DNA of 20,338 nucleotides from a virus: the IMG/VR virus record IMGVR_UViG_3300032342_001375, positions 1 to 20,338 of that record; one strand, 5' to 3'. Below are positions 7,342 to 13,848 of this stretch, in pieces. A program made the position numbers and the translations under genes. The notes under the pieces are model-generated. The model ran no database searches. It worked only from the letters and a program-made list of their open reading frames with translations, and was not told where the DNA came from. Position 1 is the first letter of the stretch; the number at the start of each line of letters is the position of its first letter.

Positions 7342-7355
7342 AGCCTAAGATGTAA

Positions 7356-8354
7356 ATGGCTTCACTGACAATTCACGAACTCAGGAAGAGGAACAACTTA
7401 GATGTCCTCCTAAAGAAAATTCAAACAAGCCAACATTTTGAGCTTACCAAGGAAAAACAGACCGAACTAGGGAAAGAGAACGTCGTCGTCAAGCCGAACC
7501 CAGACCTGATAGAACGACTCACAAAGGCAAGTCTCAATCCAGACGTAAGCATATATGAGATTCTCGGGTGTCACGTCCACAACAAGTGCCTTTTGTTAGA
7601 AACGGAGACAGGAACAATCACTTCTGGAGCCCTTCAAAAAACCTGGGAGTTTGGCAGCAAGACCCCGGAGATGGTATACAGTAAGGAAACCAAGGAACAG
7701 AAAAATATCCAGGCTGCGCTCCGCAAGACAACCGTCTTCGGTCTCAAGCCGGTAACGCTTCTTGTAAAGACCACAACAAATAACCTCTACAGGTACAAGG
7801 ACGTTTTCTCCCTGAGAATGCCCACGGCAACAAAGGGGGAACTAGGAAAGGCAGATTTTGAATTCCTGGACAAGGACGGAAACGTTCTGTTTCGTGTTTC
7901 CCACAAGGACGGCAGAAGACCCAGACACTTTCGTCAGTGGTCCGGGCTAAGAGACTTCAAGGACCACCCGGAGGTGAAACAGTTTGGTATTGACCTCAAG
8001 CAGTTTCTAACGAAAGATAACCCAGGTCTTCCAATAGGAGTCTTCCCTACCAGGCTCTCGGTCGGCAAGGAGATAAAGGACGAGGAACTTAAAAAACTTG
8101 CTATTTTTGGCAACAAGGAGGTTGACTTCCTAATCCAGGGCGAGTGCGGCTTTATCAAGAGCAATGATTTTGAGTTCATTATGAGCGCCCCACTCATACT
8201 GGCTGCTCAGGAAAGCCTGGACGCCCTTCCTGAGGGTTATCAGCCTGTATTCCTGGCCCGGAGGGGAGACCTAAAAAGAGGCGCTTTTGGCATCAAGGGG
8301 TGCAGGGGCATGATATATCCTCGGTCTGGACGTAAATTTCACAATTTTCTGTGA
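7356..8354 (+). CDS. PD-(D/E)XK-like nuclease-fold phage protein
   Basis: A 332-residue protein. The centre has D167-F-E-F-L-D, a turn K-D-G-N, then L-F-R-V-S-H-K184, followed by DGRRPRHFRQWSGL. The layout D, hairpin, then S-x-K with a following Q-W-x-G helix is that of a PD-(D/E)XK-type core, the fold of many restriction and recombination nucleases, and I recall phage proteins with a similar S-x-K-D/A-G and Q-W-G-G. The acidic residue usually before the Lys is replaced by Ser, so cleavage activity is doubtful. The N-terminal 150 residues hold no motif I know. It starts divergently from 7300 and is followed after 16 bases by the putative ART-fold gene. Confidence 0.65.
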   Translation: MASLTIHELRKRNNLDVLLKKIQTSQHFELTKEKQTELGKENVVVKPNPDLIERLTKASLNPDVSIYEILGCHVHNKCLLLETETGTITSGALQKTWEFGSKTPEMVYSKETKEQKNIQAALRKTTVFGLKPVTLLVKTTTNNLYRYKDVFSLRMPTATKGELGKADFEFLDKDGNVLFRVSHKDGRRPRHFRQWSGLRDFKDHPEVKQFGIDLKQFLTKDNPGLPIGVFPTRLSVGKEIKDEELKKLAIFGNKEVDFLIQGECGFIKSNDFEFIMSAPLILAAQESLDALPEGYQPVFLARRGDLKRGAFGIKGCRGMIYPRSGRKFHNFL

Positions 8355-8370
8355 CTATTTATCCCTTGCA

Positions 8371-8847
8371 ATGAGATATATTCATTTTACCGACGAAGCC
8401 GGAGCCAGAGACATTGTTGACACGGGACTTTTATTAAAGTCCTCAATTTTGGATGGTGTCTTTGCTGTGGCCGAAGGAGGCAGCTATATCCCAGGCGTGC
8501 AACAGACGAAACTTGGCAGAGCCAAGAGCCGGGACGCAGCTGTGGTCTTTGAGACGGACGAACTCCCGGATACCGCCTTCGCGGAGGAAGTTATTTGGCA
8601 CTTGCAGAAACTCCCAATCCGCAACGCTCAGATTGTCTCAGCGAAGGAAGCCAGAAGTCTTCTGGATAATTCCCTTCCGATCAAAATGGACGACACCTTG
8701 GATATTCCATTACATCCGTCCGTGACAGATAGGAAAACTCTTGAAAAGGTCCGTCTAAACAAAAAATCAGTAGAAGCCTTTTTCGAGAATCTTCATCACG
8801 AAGAACGTTTGAGAAAGCTAAAGCTCTCAGGTAAACGGTCCTACTAA
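8371..8847 (+). CDS. Putative ADP-ribosyltransferase-fold (DarT/RNA phosphotransferase-like) protein
   Basis: A 158-residue protein that opens with YIHFTDEAGARDIVDTGLLL. This has the H-F-T, helix, I-x-x-x-G-L-L pattern found at the start of DarT, RNA 2'-phosphotransferases and related NAD-using folds. Residues about 30-50 (VFAVAEGGSYIPGVQQTKLG) and AEEVIWHLQKLPIRNAQIVSA at about 70-90 form the next strands, with Glu residues that might be catalytic. The C-terminus is basic. The call rests on pattern only. The start has no obvious ribosome binding site (upstream is TTTATCCCTTGCA). Its last 21 bases overlap the end of the convergent thyX gene. It could modify a host protein or nucleic acid, or be a virion protein of unknown use. 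Confidence 0.6.
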   Translation: MRYIHFTDEAGARDIVDTGLLLKSSILDGVFAVAEGGSYIPGVQQTKLGRAKSRDAAVVFETDELPDTAFAEEVIWHLQKLPIRNAQIVSAKEARSLLDNSLPIKMDDTLDIPLHPSVTDRKTLEKVRLNKKSVEAFFENLHHEERLRKLKLSGKRSY

Positions 8848-9531
8848 AATTCCAGATTCATTTTTGAGACCAAACGCCATGAGCGTCAGGTTAAAGTCCC
8901 CTGTTTTGTCAACAATTTCAAGCATGGTTCTCGCCAGGTCTCTGACTTCCATTTGGGCATGAGAAGAGTATCTCAGGGTGAGAAAATGATAGAAGGATCG
9001 CCAGTTGAACATCACATCTGCCTGGATTTGATTTCCGTAGGGCACATATAGTCTTGCAGACTCCTTGGCTCTCTTGCGGTCCATTCCCTTGGCAACCAGA
9101 CGCTCAATGGCATTGTGATAGGTTCTGAGACTTTGTTCAAGGTGCTGCACGTAGAGGAGCACCTCGTCCTCTGGCCAGTCCTGGGGGATATAAAACTTGT
9201 CATCCTTCAATTCCTTGTACCTGGCGGACTCACCATTTACGGAGACGCCGATGCGGTGCTTGATTATGTGGATGTGGGTGGCAATGTCCGTGGTAACCAG
9301 AAAGTGTATTGCAGACTTCTCAAAGGGAGTCTCGTGGTGATTCTTTGCAAGCATTCCAAGAAGTTTTGGAATTCTCTTTATCTTGTCCTCGTTTAGGTCT
9401 CTGGAAGTGGAGGTCCAGGCAGAAAGAGCGTGCGTGATGTCTCCGCCATAGGTTCCAAGAAGCTCTACCTTGTTGCGGTGAAGTTCCTTGTGGTGCTGCG
9501 CTACTTCCTTGTAGTCAAACCCTTCGCTCAT
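8827..9531 (-). CDS. thyX: Flavin-dependent thymidylate synthase ThyX
   Basis: This 234-residue enzyme converts dUMP to dTMP using methylene-tetrahydrofolate, FAD and NADPH, normally as a tetramer. It has the family landmarks NHHETPFEKSAIHFL at 64-78 and K91-H-R-I-G-V-S-V-N-G-E-S-A-R-Y105. The usual signature is R-H-R-x-x-S-x-N-E-x-S-x-R-Y; here the first Arg is Lys and one residue is added before the Ser, a form I believe occurs in other phage ThyX proteins. Conserved RLYVPYGNQIQ and WRSFYHFLTLR blocks follow. The length is typical. The start lies 17 bases inside the upstream gene, so translation is coupled. It is the last gene of the long leftward block and converges with the gene ending at 8847. 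Confidence 0.95.
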   Translation of the reverse strand: MSEGFDYKEVAQHHKELHRNKVELLGTYGGDITHALSAWTSTSRDLNEDKIKRIPKLLGMLAKNHHETPFEKSAIHFLVTTDIATHIHIIKHRIGVSVNGESARYKELKDDKFYIPQDWPEDEVLLYVQHLEQSLRTYHNAIERLVAKGMDRKRAKESARLYVPYGNQIQADVMFNWRSFYHFLTLRYSSHAQMEVRDLARTMLEIVDKTGDFNLTLMAFGLKNESGILVGPFT

Positions 9532-9877
9532 GTTTTTTGTCCTCTATGAAAATGATCTTGGAAATCTCTTCTCTCAAGAGAAGATAGGTCACAAGCCTAG
9601 TATTGCTTCCTTGCCTTTTAACGACGTTAATTTCCAGAGTGTCAATTCTGGCGGGTTTAATGCCCTGCTGGTCTGTTCGGATGACGAACCCCTCGATCTG
9701 ACAAGTCCTTACATCCTCCTCATCGAGTCGCTGGTAGGTCAGGGATTGGGTGTCGGAAACGATACCAACCGATTTGGGGTCCTTCAGGTGCAACCTAACA
9801 AAGTCCCCGGGCAGGAGTTCTTCCCAGGTTTCACTTGCCCGGGGAGGGGAAACCAAGCTCTTGAGCCAAGACAGCAT
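9515..9877 (-). CDS. Hypothetical small protein
   Basis: A 120-residue protein I do not recognise. It starts with a hydrophobic helix-like MLSWLKSLVSPP. ELLPGDFVRLHLKDPKSVGIVSD at about 20-42 has the spacing of an SH3/KOW-type barrel, and several beta-strand-like stretches follow. The C-terminus is basic. It overlaps the thyX start by 17 bases and follows the 82-residue gene by 25 bases. No good ribosome binding site is seen before the ATG. The protein pattern and the tight packing support it as real; the function is unknown. Confidence 0.6.
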   Translation of the reverse strand: MLSWLKSLVSPPRASETWEELLPGDFVRLHLKDPKSVGIVSDTQSLTYQRLDEEDVRTCQIEGFVIRTDQQGIKPARIDTLEINVVKRQGSNTRLVTYLLLREEISKIIFIEDKKHERRV

Positions 9878-9902
9878 TCGTTCAGCTTACACCGACCAGA
9901 GG

Positions 9903-10151
9903 CTAGAATGAACCGGAGATGGACCCGGACATAAGCTGCCAGACAGCGTTAGCGATTCTTTGTTCCAGCTTAAAGACGATCGTGGGCTTGCCGGAGCCGT
10001 CTGCAAGGTTTTGAAGCTGTACCTCGGGCACCAGTCGAATTCCGACATAAATACGGTCTACTCCATCGGAGTCGGTAATTCTCCTTACGGTCTGAGACCC
10101 TGTAAGGTAGGTGGAAGAAAACGTGAGGAATGTGTTGTCAGGTGTTGCCAT
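9903..10151 (-). CDS. Hypothetical small protein
   Basis: An 82-residue protein without recognised family. It has a Thr- and Ser-rich N-terminus, a beta-type centre (RIYVGIRLVPEVQLQNL) and a helix RIANAVWQLM before a Gly/Ser-rich tail. It starts 20 bases after the ParB-like gene. The upstream GGAG is 14 bases from the ATG and is the 5' arm of a short inverted repeat (10153-10167, GGAG/CTCC) that ends one base before the ATG. The gene fills the gap between two others on the same strand, which supports it as real. Confidence 0.55.
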   Translation of the reverse strand: MATPDNTFLTFSSTYLTGSQTVRRITDSDGVDRIYVGIRLVPEVQLQNLADGSGKPTIVFKLEQRIANAVWQLMSGSISGSF

Positions 10152-10171
10152 AGGAGTAAATATCTCCAGAA

Positions 10172-10969
10172 TTATGTTTTCGCATCTTCCCCTAGTCCCA
10201 TTCTTGGGGGATCGTGTGAGTAAGGCTTTCTGTGAAGGTTCTTGGAGACCTTCGCCATCACGTCCTTAGTTCTCTTTTTGTTGGGGTCGTGTCTGTCCAT
10301 GTAGACTGCCCCGCCCCCTATCATGCCCCGCCTTACAGACTTAGTAGCCTTCTCCAGGCCCATGTCATCCAGAACGTTCTCTATAAGGTCCATCAGAACT
10401 TGGTGGTCCTCTGGGAGCTTTCTTTTCTTCCTTCTTCTGACCGGCGTGCCCCCGGACCACATGGTCCTGTGTTGTGGGCCCATGTCAATGCCAAGAGGCT
10501 GTCCACCCGTGGCAGAGACACCCCCGCCACCAACGGCATTAAACTCATTTTGCATCTTTGGGATATTTTCCAGGTCACTAGGGGAAATCAAATACCCCCG
10601 AAGACCCTTTAGTCCCATCTCTCTTGCTTTCCAAAGCCGATGCATCCCGTCAGCGATAAAAACTCCATCTGGATACTCAACTGCTATAATCGGAAAGGAA
10701 ACATCTGCCTTGTCTGCTCGTGCAACAAACTCGGGACTACCTGGAACTTCATCAGTGTCCTGCATTGAGTCGGGTCCCAGGTTTGTGTCAACGAGACTTT
10801 CAACACTCAAGACCCTGGCAGGAATCTTGTTTTGTCTGATATATTCTATGATGTCCCCAACGCGATATACTCCGTTGTTGTCGCTAAATTGCTGATCGCT
10901 GAAGTTTACTTCTGTAAGCTCTTGCTCGACAAGCTCCTCTATGAGTTGTTGGATATTGTTACCAGTCAT
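10172..10969 (-). CDS. ParB/sulfiredoxin-fold protein with N-terminal tag
   Basis: A 265-residue protein. Residues 6-18 (IQQLIEELVEQEL) match the amphipathic tag shared with the next three upstream genes. Residues about 93-128 form a ParB/Srx-like core: FPIIAVEYPDGVFIADGMHRLWKAREMGLKG, with the D-G-x-H-R motif at 107-111. In ParB-like proteins this motif binds nucleotide or takes part in DNA binding or cleavage. A Gly-rich linker follows (about 140-165), then a very basic stretch RRRKKRK and a helical basic C-terminus that could bind DNA. The start overlaps the end of the preceding kinase-like gene by 11 bases (ATGACTGGTAA), implying coupled translation. It may be a virion-delivered DNA-binding protein, which is inference from the tag and the basic regions. 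Confidence 0.75.
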   Translation of the reverse strand: MTGNNIQQLIEELVEQELTEVNFSDQQFSDNNGVYRVGDIIEYIRQNKIPARVLSVESLVDTNLGPDSMQDTDEVPGSPEFVARADKADVSFPIIAVEYPDGVFIADGMHRLWKAREMGLKGLRGYLISPSDLENIPKMQNEFNAVGGGGVSATGGQPLGIDMGPQHRTMWSGGTPVRRRKKRKLPEDHQVLMDLIENVLDDMGLEKATKSVRRGMIGGGAVYMDRHDPNKKRTKDVMAKVSKNLHRKPYSHDPPRMGLGEDAKT

Positions 10970-11585
10970 TTATCCCCAAGTCCACACAAACAAGTCTGCC
11001 ATTTCCGGTTATTCCCCAGTGGTCCCACCTGTCGGTGTCATGCAAGCCCCCTGCACTTAGGTGAGCCATCTTTTTAACTAGTTCCTTACCAAGGGGAGTT
11101 GGATTCACGTCCGGGACATGCCAGGGCTTTTTGGCCGAGAATATCCCAAGGAGCCTGTTTGGTGGAATCTTGTTTACCATTTGGAAATCCAGGGCTGCTG
11201 TCAGCCAGTCCTCGGCAAGTCCTGTTGCCTGTTCAAACTCTGTTGGACTATTCCATGTGGTGGCATGCTCGGAAACCAACCACCAGAAATTTGGATCGTG
11301 GTCATAAATTACCGGGGCATATTTTGGTCCGAACTTTTGAAATGCCTCAAACTCCTTTGAGTTTTGTCCTGGGCCCTTGCCTATTTTAATCACCTTGGTG
11401 GGCGTCAGGACATAGGCGCACCGGGAGATCCCGCACCCAACACGCACCAGCCCACGGTCCTGAACATAGTTCATCCTGGCCTTATAGTCAGCCAGGGCTT
11501 TAAACTCTTCCATGTCAAAGGCACTTGACAAAAAGGCTTCTTCCACAAGCCGATCCAAGACCTCTCTGAGATGTTGATTTTTCAT
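10959..11585 (-). CDS. Protein kinase-like fold protein, copy 2 of a tandem pair
   Basis: A 208-residue protein, paralogous to the one encoded directly upstream. It begins with the shared tag (LREVLDRLVEEAF, 6-18), then FDMEEFKAL. GCGISRCAYVL at 50-60 acts like a glycine loop, with Lys67 in VIKIG as the candidate ATP lysine and E78/E80 as a helix Glu. A hinge-like WWLVSEHA is at about 101-108. The end has LHDTDRWDHWG (181-191) and RLVCVDLG (197-204), which match the catalytic-loop Asp and the D-x-G metal motif of kinase and aminoglycoside phosphotransferase folds. The usual Asn five residues after the Asp is Asp188, so activity is open. It overlaps the upstream gene as ATGA. Uncharacterised phage proteins of this kind are known to me only by pattern. 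Confidence 0.65.
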   Translation of the reverse strand: MKNQHLREVLDRLVEEAFLSSAFDMEEFKALADYKARMNYVQDRGLVRVGCGISRCAYVLTPTKVIKIGKGPGQNSKEFEAFQKFGPKYAPVIYDHDPNFWWLVSEHATTWNSPTEFEQATGLAEDWLTAALDFQMVNKIPPNRLLGIFSAKKPWHVPDVNPTPLGKELVKKMAHLSAGGLHDTDRWDHWGITGNGRLVCVDLGINDW

Positions 11586-12259
11586 TCGGTACTAATCCCC
11601 GGGTCCACACAAACCAATCTCCCATCACTGGCCCATCCCCAGTGATCTGCCCTGGTTATGTCAATCAAGCCATTAGCGTTTAGGTGGTGGTGTTTCTCAA
11701 TATACTGTTGGCCAAGTGGCGTGAGGCTTTCCCAGTCTGGAACCTCTTCACCGGACCACATAAATTTGTCTTTTTCTGATTTAAAATTCTGCCACTGTTC
11801 AGCGGTATCACTTGCGGATAATCGTCCCCGCTGCCCCAAATACGTCTCGAAATATCTTGCAAGATGATAACTTAGGCCAGTTTTTTCTTTAAATTCCCAC
11901 CCAGAGGAAAAGGTCCTGGCAGGCTCCACTATCAGCCAAGTATTATTTTCATCGAAGTCAAATATCCTTGGAACATACTCCGGGCCAAATTTCTTGAAGG
12001 CACTTATTTCACCTTCATTTTGTTCTGTGTCTGGATATTCAGGACGGACCAGCAATTTTAGCACCTTGCCGGAGGATAAAATATAGGAACACCTCGCGGA
12101 TCCACAGTTAAGCAAAGTTAACGTCTTGTCCGCGTAAGTTTTTTGGTCGCTGGCAGTAGGAAGCTTCTTGAAATAGTTCAGGTCAAATCCGCCCCTAAGC
12201 TTTTCATCCAGGGCTTCTTCCACAAGAAAATCAAGATATTCTTTTAGGTGGGTGGGCAC
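11582..12259 (-). CDS. Protein kinase-like fold protein, copy 1 of a tandem pair
   Basis: A 225-residue paralogue of the gene that follows. The tag LKEYLDFLVEEAL (5-17) is followed by FDLNYFKKL. NCGSARCSYIL (51-61) and Lys68 (KVLKLL) form the nucleotide site, FGPEYVPRIFDFDENNTWLIVE the hinge region, and LIDITRADHWG (199-208) plus RLVCVDPG the catalytic end. Most of these blocks align with copy 2, which proves common origin, although about 25 residues between them differ. Metal-binding Asp200 and Asp219 are kept in both copies. The start is a GTG whose ribosome binding site AAGGA lies in the arm of a perfect 7-bp hairpin (12261-12279). The target, if it is a kinase, cannot be told. Confidence 0.65.
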   Translation of the reverse strand: MPTHLKEYLDFLVEEALDEKLRGGFDLNYFKKLPTASDQKTYADKTLTLLNCGSARCSYILSSGKVLKLLVRPEYPDTEQNEGEISAFKKFGPEYVPRIFDFDENNTWLIVEPARTFSSGWEFKEKTGLSYHLARYFETYLGQRGRLSASDTAEQWQNFKSEKDKFMWSGEEVPDWESLTPLGQQYIEKHHHLNANGLIDITRADHWGWASDGRLVCVDPGISTE

Positions 12260-12260
12260 A

Positions 12261-12279
12261 ACGTCCTTAATTAGGACGT
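12261..12279 (-). promoter_or_regulatory. Hairpin covering the ribosome binding site of the kinase-like gene
   Basis: The 21-base gap between the nucleotidase stop and the GTG start at 12259 is nearly all a perfect inverted repeat, ACGTCCT-5-AGGACGT. On the minus-strand RNA the 3' arm contains AAGGA, the only ribosome binding site, and the hairpin ends one base before GTG. Formation of the hairpin should hide the site. It lacks a U-run, so it is not a classic terminator. Confidence 0.55.
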
Positions 12280-12280
12280 G

Positions 12281-12955
12281 TCACCCCGGCAATCCTCTTG
12301 ATTTGAGAATATTTTCAAGTTGCTGTAGTGTGTCCGCAGGATTTTTGTGCAAAATGGCAGTTCCCCCGTTGGCCTCAAACTTTGAGGTGTACTTGGTCCG
12401 GTCATCGATCAAGATTGCGTTGGAATTCGCGTACTTGTGCTTGTCCTGGGTGCAGATGAACTCCGAGAACATCCCAGGGAAGTTCTTTTCTACCCACTGA
12501 CGCTTTTCTGCCTCACACCTGGCCGTGTCCCCGTCAATTGGGGCTGTCAGGATATTGGGCTTCTTGCCAGTTAGGCCAGCAGCCCGGGAGAGCATTTCCC
12601 CTGCCCCATCCAGAACCGGAAGGCTCAGGAAGAACCCTGGCTGCCCTGCCACGGCGAATTTCTGCTCCCGGTACCTCTGCCAGGCTTTCTTCAGGGCTTT
12701 CATTCCTGGGTCAGCCTGTGGGCCAGCAAGCCGCGCCTTGAGTTCATCGTCCCCAAGGGAGGCAAACTCTGGGAAATTCCCAACAAGTTCCTCAAAGGCT
12801 TTCTTGGTTTTGTTGTTGTCTCCCCCGGTCTGAGCGGCAACTCCCTGGGAAAAATCGGCAAGAACCCCGTCCATGTCGAAGTAAATCACGGGTGTGTCAA
12901 GGACATTTAGTTCGGCCTCAACGATGGTTTCAACTAGTTCTTTAAGAAGGCTCAT
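12281..12955 (-). CDS. HAD-type 5'(3')-deoxyribonucleotidase-like protein with N-terminal tag
   Basis: A 224-residue HAD-superfamily phosphatase. Residues 3-16 (LLKELVETIVEAEL) are the shared tag, and the catalytic domain starts at about residue 22. The HAD motifs are D27-M-D29-G-V-L-A-D-F (motif I, Asp nucleophile and acid), ILT137AP (motif II), Lys172 or Lys174 near QDKHKYA (motif III) and ILIDDRTKY with D184/D185 (motif IV). The D-x-D-G-V-L-x-D-F form and the final GGTAILHKN pattern are typical of NT5C-like deoxyribonucleotidases, which dephosphorylate dNMPs. A large cap region (about 45-125) sits between motifs I and II. With ribonucleotide reductase and ThyX near, a part in dNTP balance is likely. 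The start follows the protease stop by 6 bases and has no clear ribosome binding site. Confidence 0.85.
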   Translation of the reverse strand: MSLLKELVETIVEAELNVLDTPVIYFDMDGVLADFSQGVAAQTGGDNNKTKKAFEELVGNFPEFASLGDDELKARLAGPQADPGMKALKKAWQRYREQKFAVAGQPGFFLSLPVLDGAGEMLSRAAGLTGKKPNILTAPIDGDTARCEAEKRQWVEKNFPGMFSEFICTQDKHKYANSNAILIDDRTKYTSKFEANGGTAILHKNPADTLQQLENILKSRGLPG

Positions 12956-12956
12956 G

Positions 12957-12971
12957 TGCTACTAAGTAGCA
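12957..12971 (-). repeat. Perfect 15-base palindrome at the protease/nucleotidase junction
   Basis: TGCTACT-A-AGTAGCA is symmetrical around one base. It includes the protease stop codon (12962-12964) and ends one base before the ATG of the nucleotidase at 12955. As RNA it would give a 6-bp stem with a 3-base loop. It may control initiation of a gene that has no visible ribosome binding site. Confidence 0.45.
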
Positions 12972-13846
12972 TGAGTTCCGGCATCTGCAATGGCTGGTAT
13001 TTCTGTCCCTAAAAGTCTTCTAATTACCTCAACGCTGTAGTAGATGGTAATGTGAGAGTGAGAGCCCCTGCCAAGGATGGCGTCAGCAAAACCGACAATT
13101 TCTCCTCTGGAGTTCACGAGTGGACCGCCAGAACATCCAGGGGACGTTGGAACGCTCACCTGAAGGATATTGACCATACTCGCGTCAGTTTCATCACTGC
13201 TCACGAGTCTGGTTACGATTCCGTTAAAGAACATCCAGGGTACTCCAAGAGGATGACCCGCGTGGAAAACTTCATCTCCTATGGCAGGAACGCCCTCTGC
13301 GAGGGGAGAGAAAGCTCTTGGACGAAAGTCTCCGTGTCTCACACGGAGAATAACAACGTCGCTGTCCTCATCATAAAGAGTTACCTGAGCCTCAACCGGA
13401 GTGCCGGTTATTTCACCCTCCCAGTTAATTTCTCCATATTGTACGAAAAAGGCTCTTTGTCCAAGCGGATTAGAGGTCATCGGGATTTGAATAATCAATC
13501 CCGGGGCTATTTCTACCGTGGCTATGTCCTGGAAACAGTGTGCGGCACTGACCAGGTGGCTTTCGTCAATAAAGAAACCGGAACAATATGGGCCATCCCA
13601 AGTAACGTCGGAAACTGGCTCGCCTGTGTCGTCCGACAACTCTGAAGGTACAACAAAGGCAACTGTTGACTCCAGAAGTTGAGTGACATTAACATCACTT
13701 AAGTCTACTCTTGAAAGTGGTGGACGCGCTATGCGTTGTGCGCAGCTTACGCAACACACAAACACTGAGCCAATCATCGCAAAAACCATCAAGCTCACAA
13801 ACAAATTAAAAATTTTACTATGTTTTACCGTCCCGTGTGTTGTCAT
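12962..13846 (-). CDS. Membrane-anchored or exported trypsin-like serine protease
   Basis: A 294-residue protein of the trypsin/HtrA-like (S1) family. Residues 11-35 are a hydrophobic segment after a basic start (KHSK, then FNLFVSLMVFAMIGSVFV), which is a signal peptide or membrane anchor. Cys36 follows V-S, a poor fit to a lipobox. The catalytic triad is visible: His103 in SAAHC, Asp163 in DSDVVILRV and Ser239 in GCSGGPL. HAGHPLG and the VGFADAILG end resemble HtrA-like protease domains, but there is no PDZ domain. It should cut proteins outside the cytoplasm or at the membrane. An exported protease is unusual amid nucleotide genes. The start has GGGAG and GAGGGA close to the ATG and lies at the end of a 9-bp inverted repeat. 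Confidence 0.9.
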   Translation of the reverse strand: MTTHGTVKHSKIFNLFVSLMVFAMIGSVFVCCVSCAQRIARPPLSRVDLSDVNVTQLLESTVAFVVPSELSDDTGEPVSDVTWDGPYCSGFFIDESHLVSAAHCFQDIATVEIAPGLIIQIPMTSNPLGQRAFFVQYGEINWEGEITGTPVEAQVTLYDEDSDVVILRVRHGDFRPRAFSPLAEGVPAIGDEVFHAGHPLGVPWMFFNGIVTRLVSSDETDASMVNILQVSVPTSPGCSGGPLVNSRGEIVGFADAILGRGSHSHITIYYSVEVIRRLLGTEIPAIADAGTHAT

Positions 13847-13848
13847 TC

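Noticed and set aside
12261-12279. Rho-independent terminator between nucleotidase and kinase-like gene
   Set aside because: The stem is followed directly by GTG and coding sequence with no U-run.
13052-13645. Open frame of 197 codons on the plus strand
   Set aside because: It is antisense to the serine protease with its clear catalytic triad and has no plausible protein pattern.
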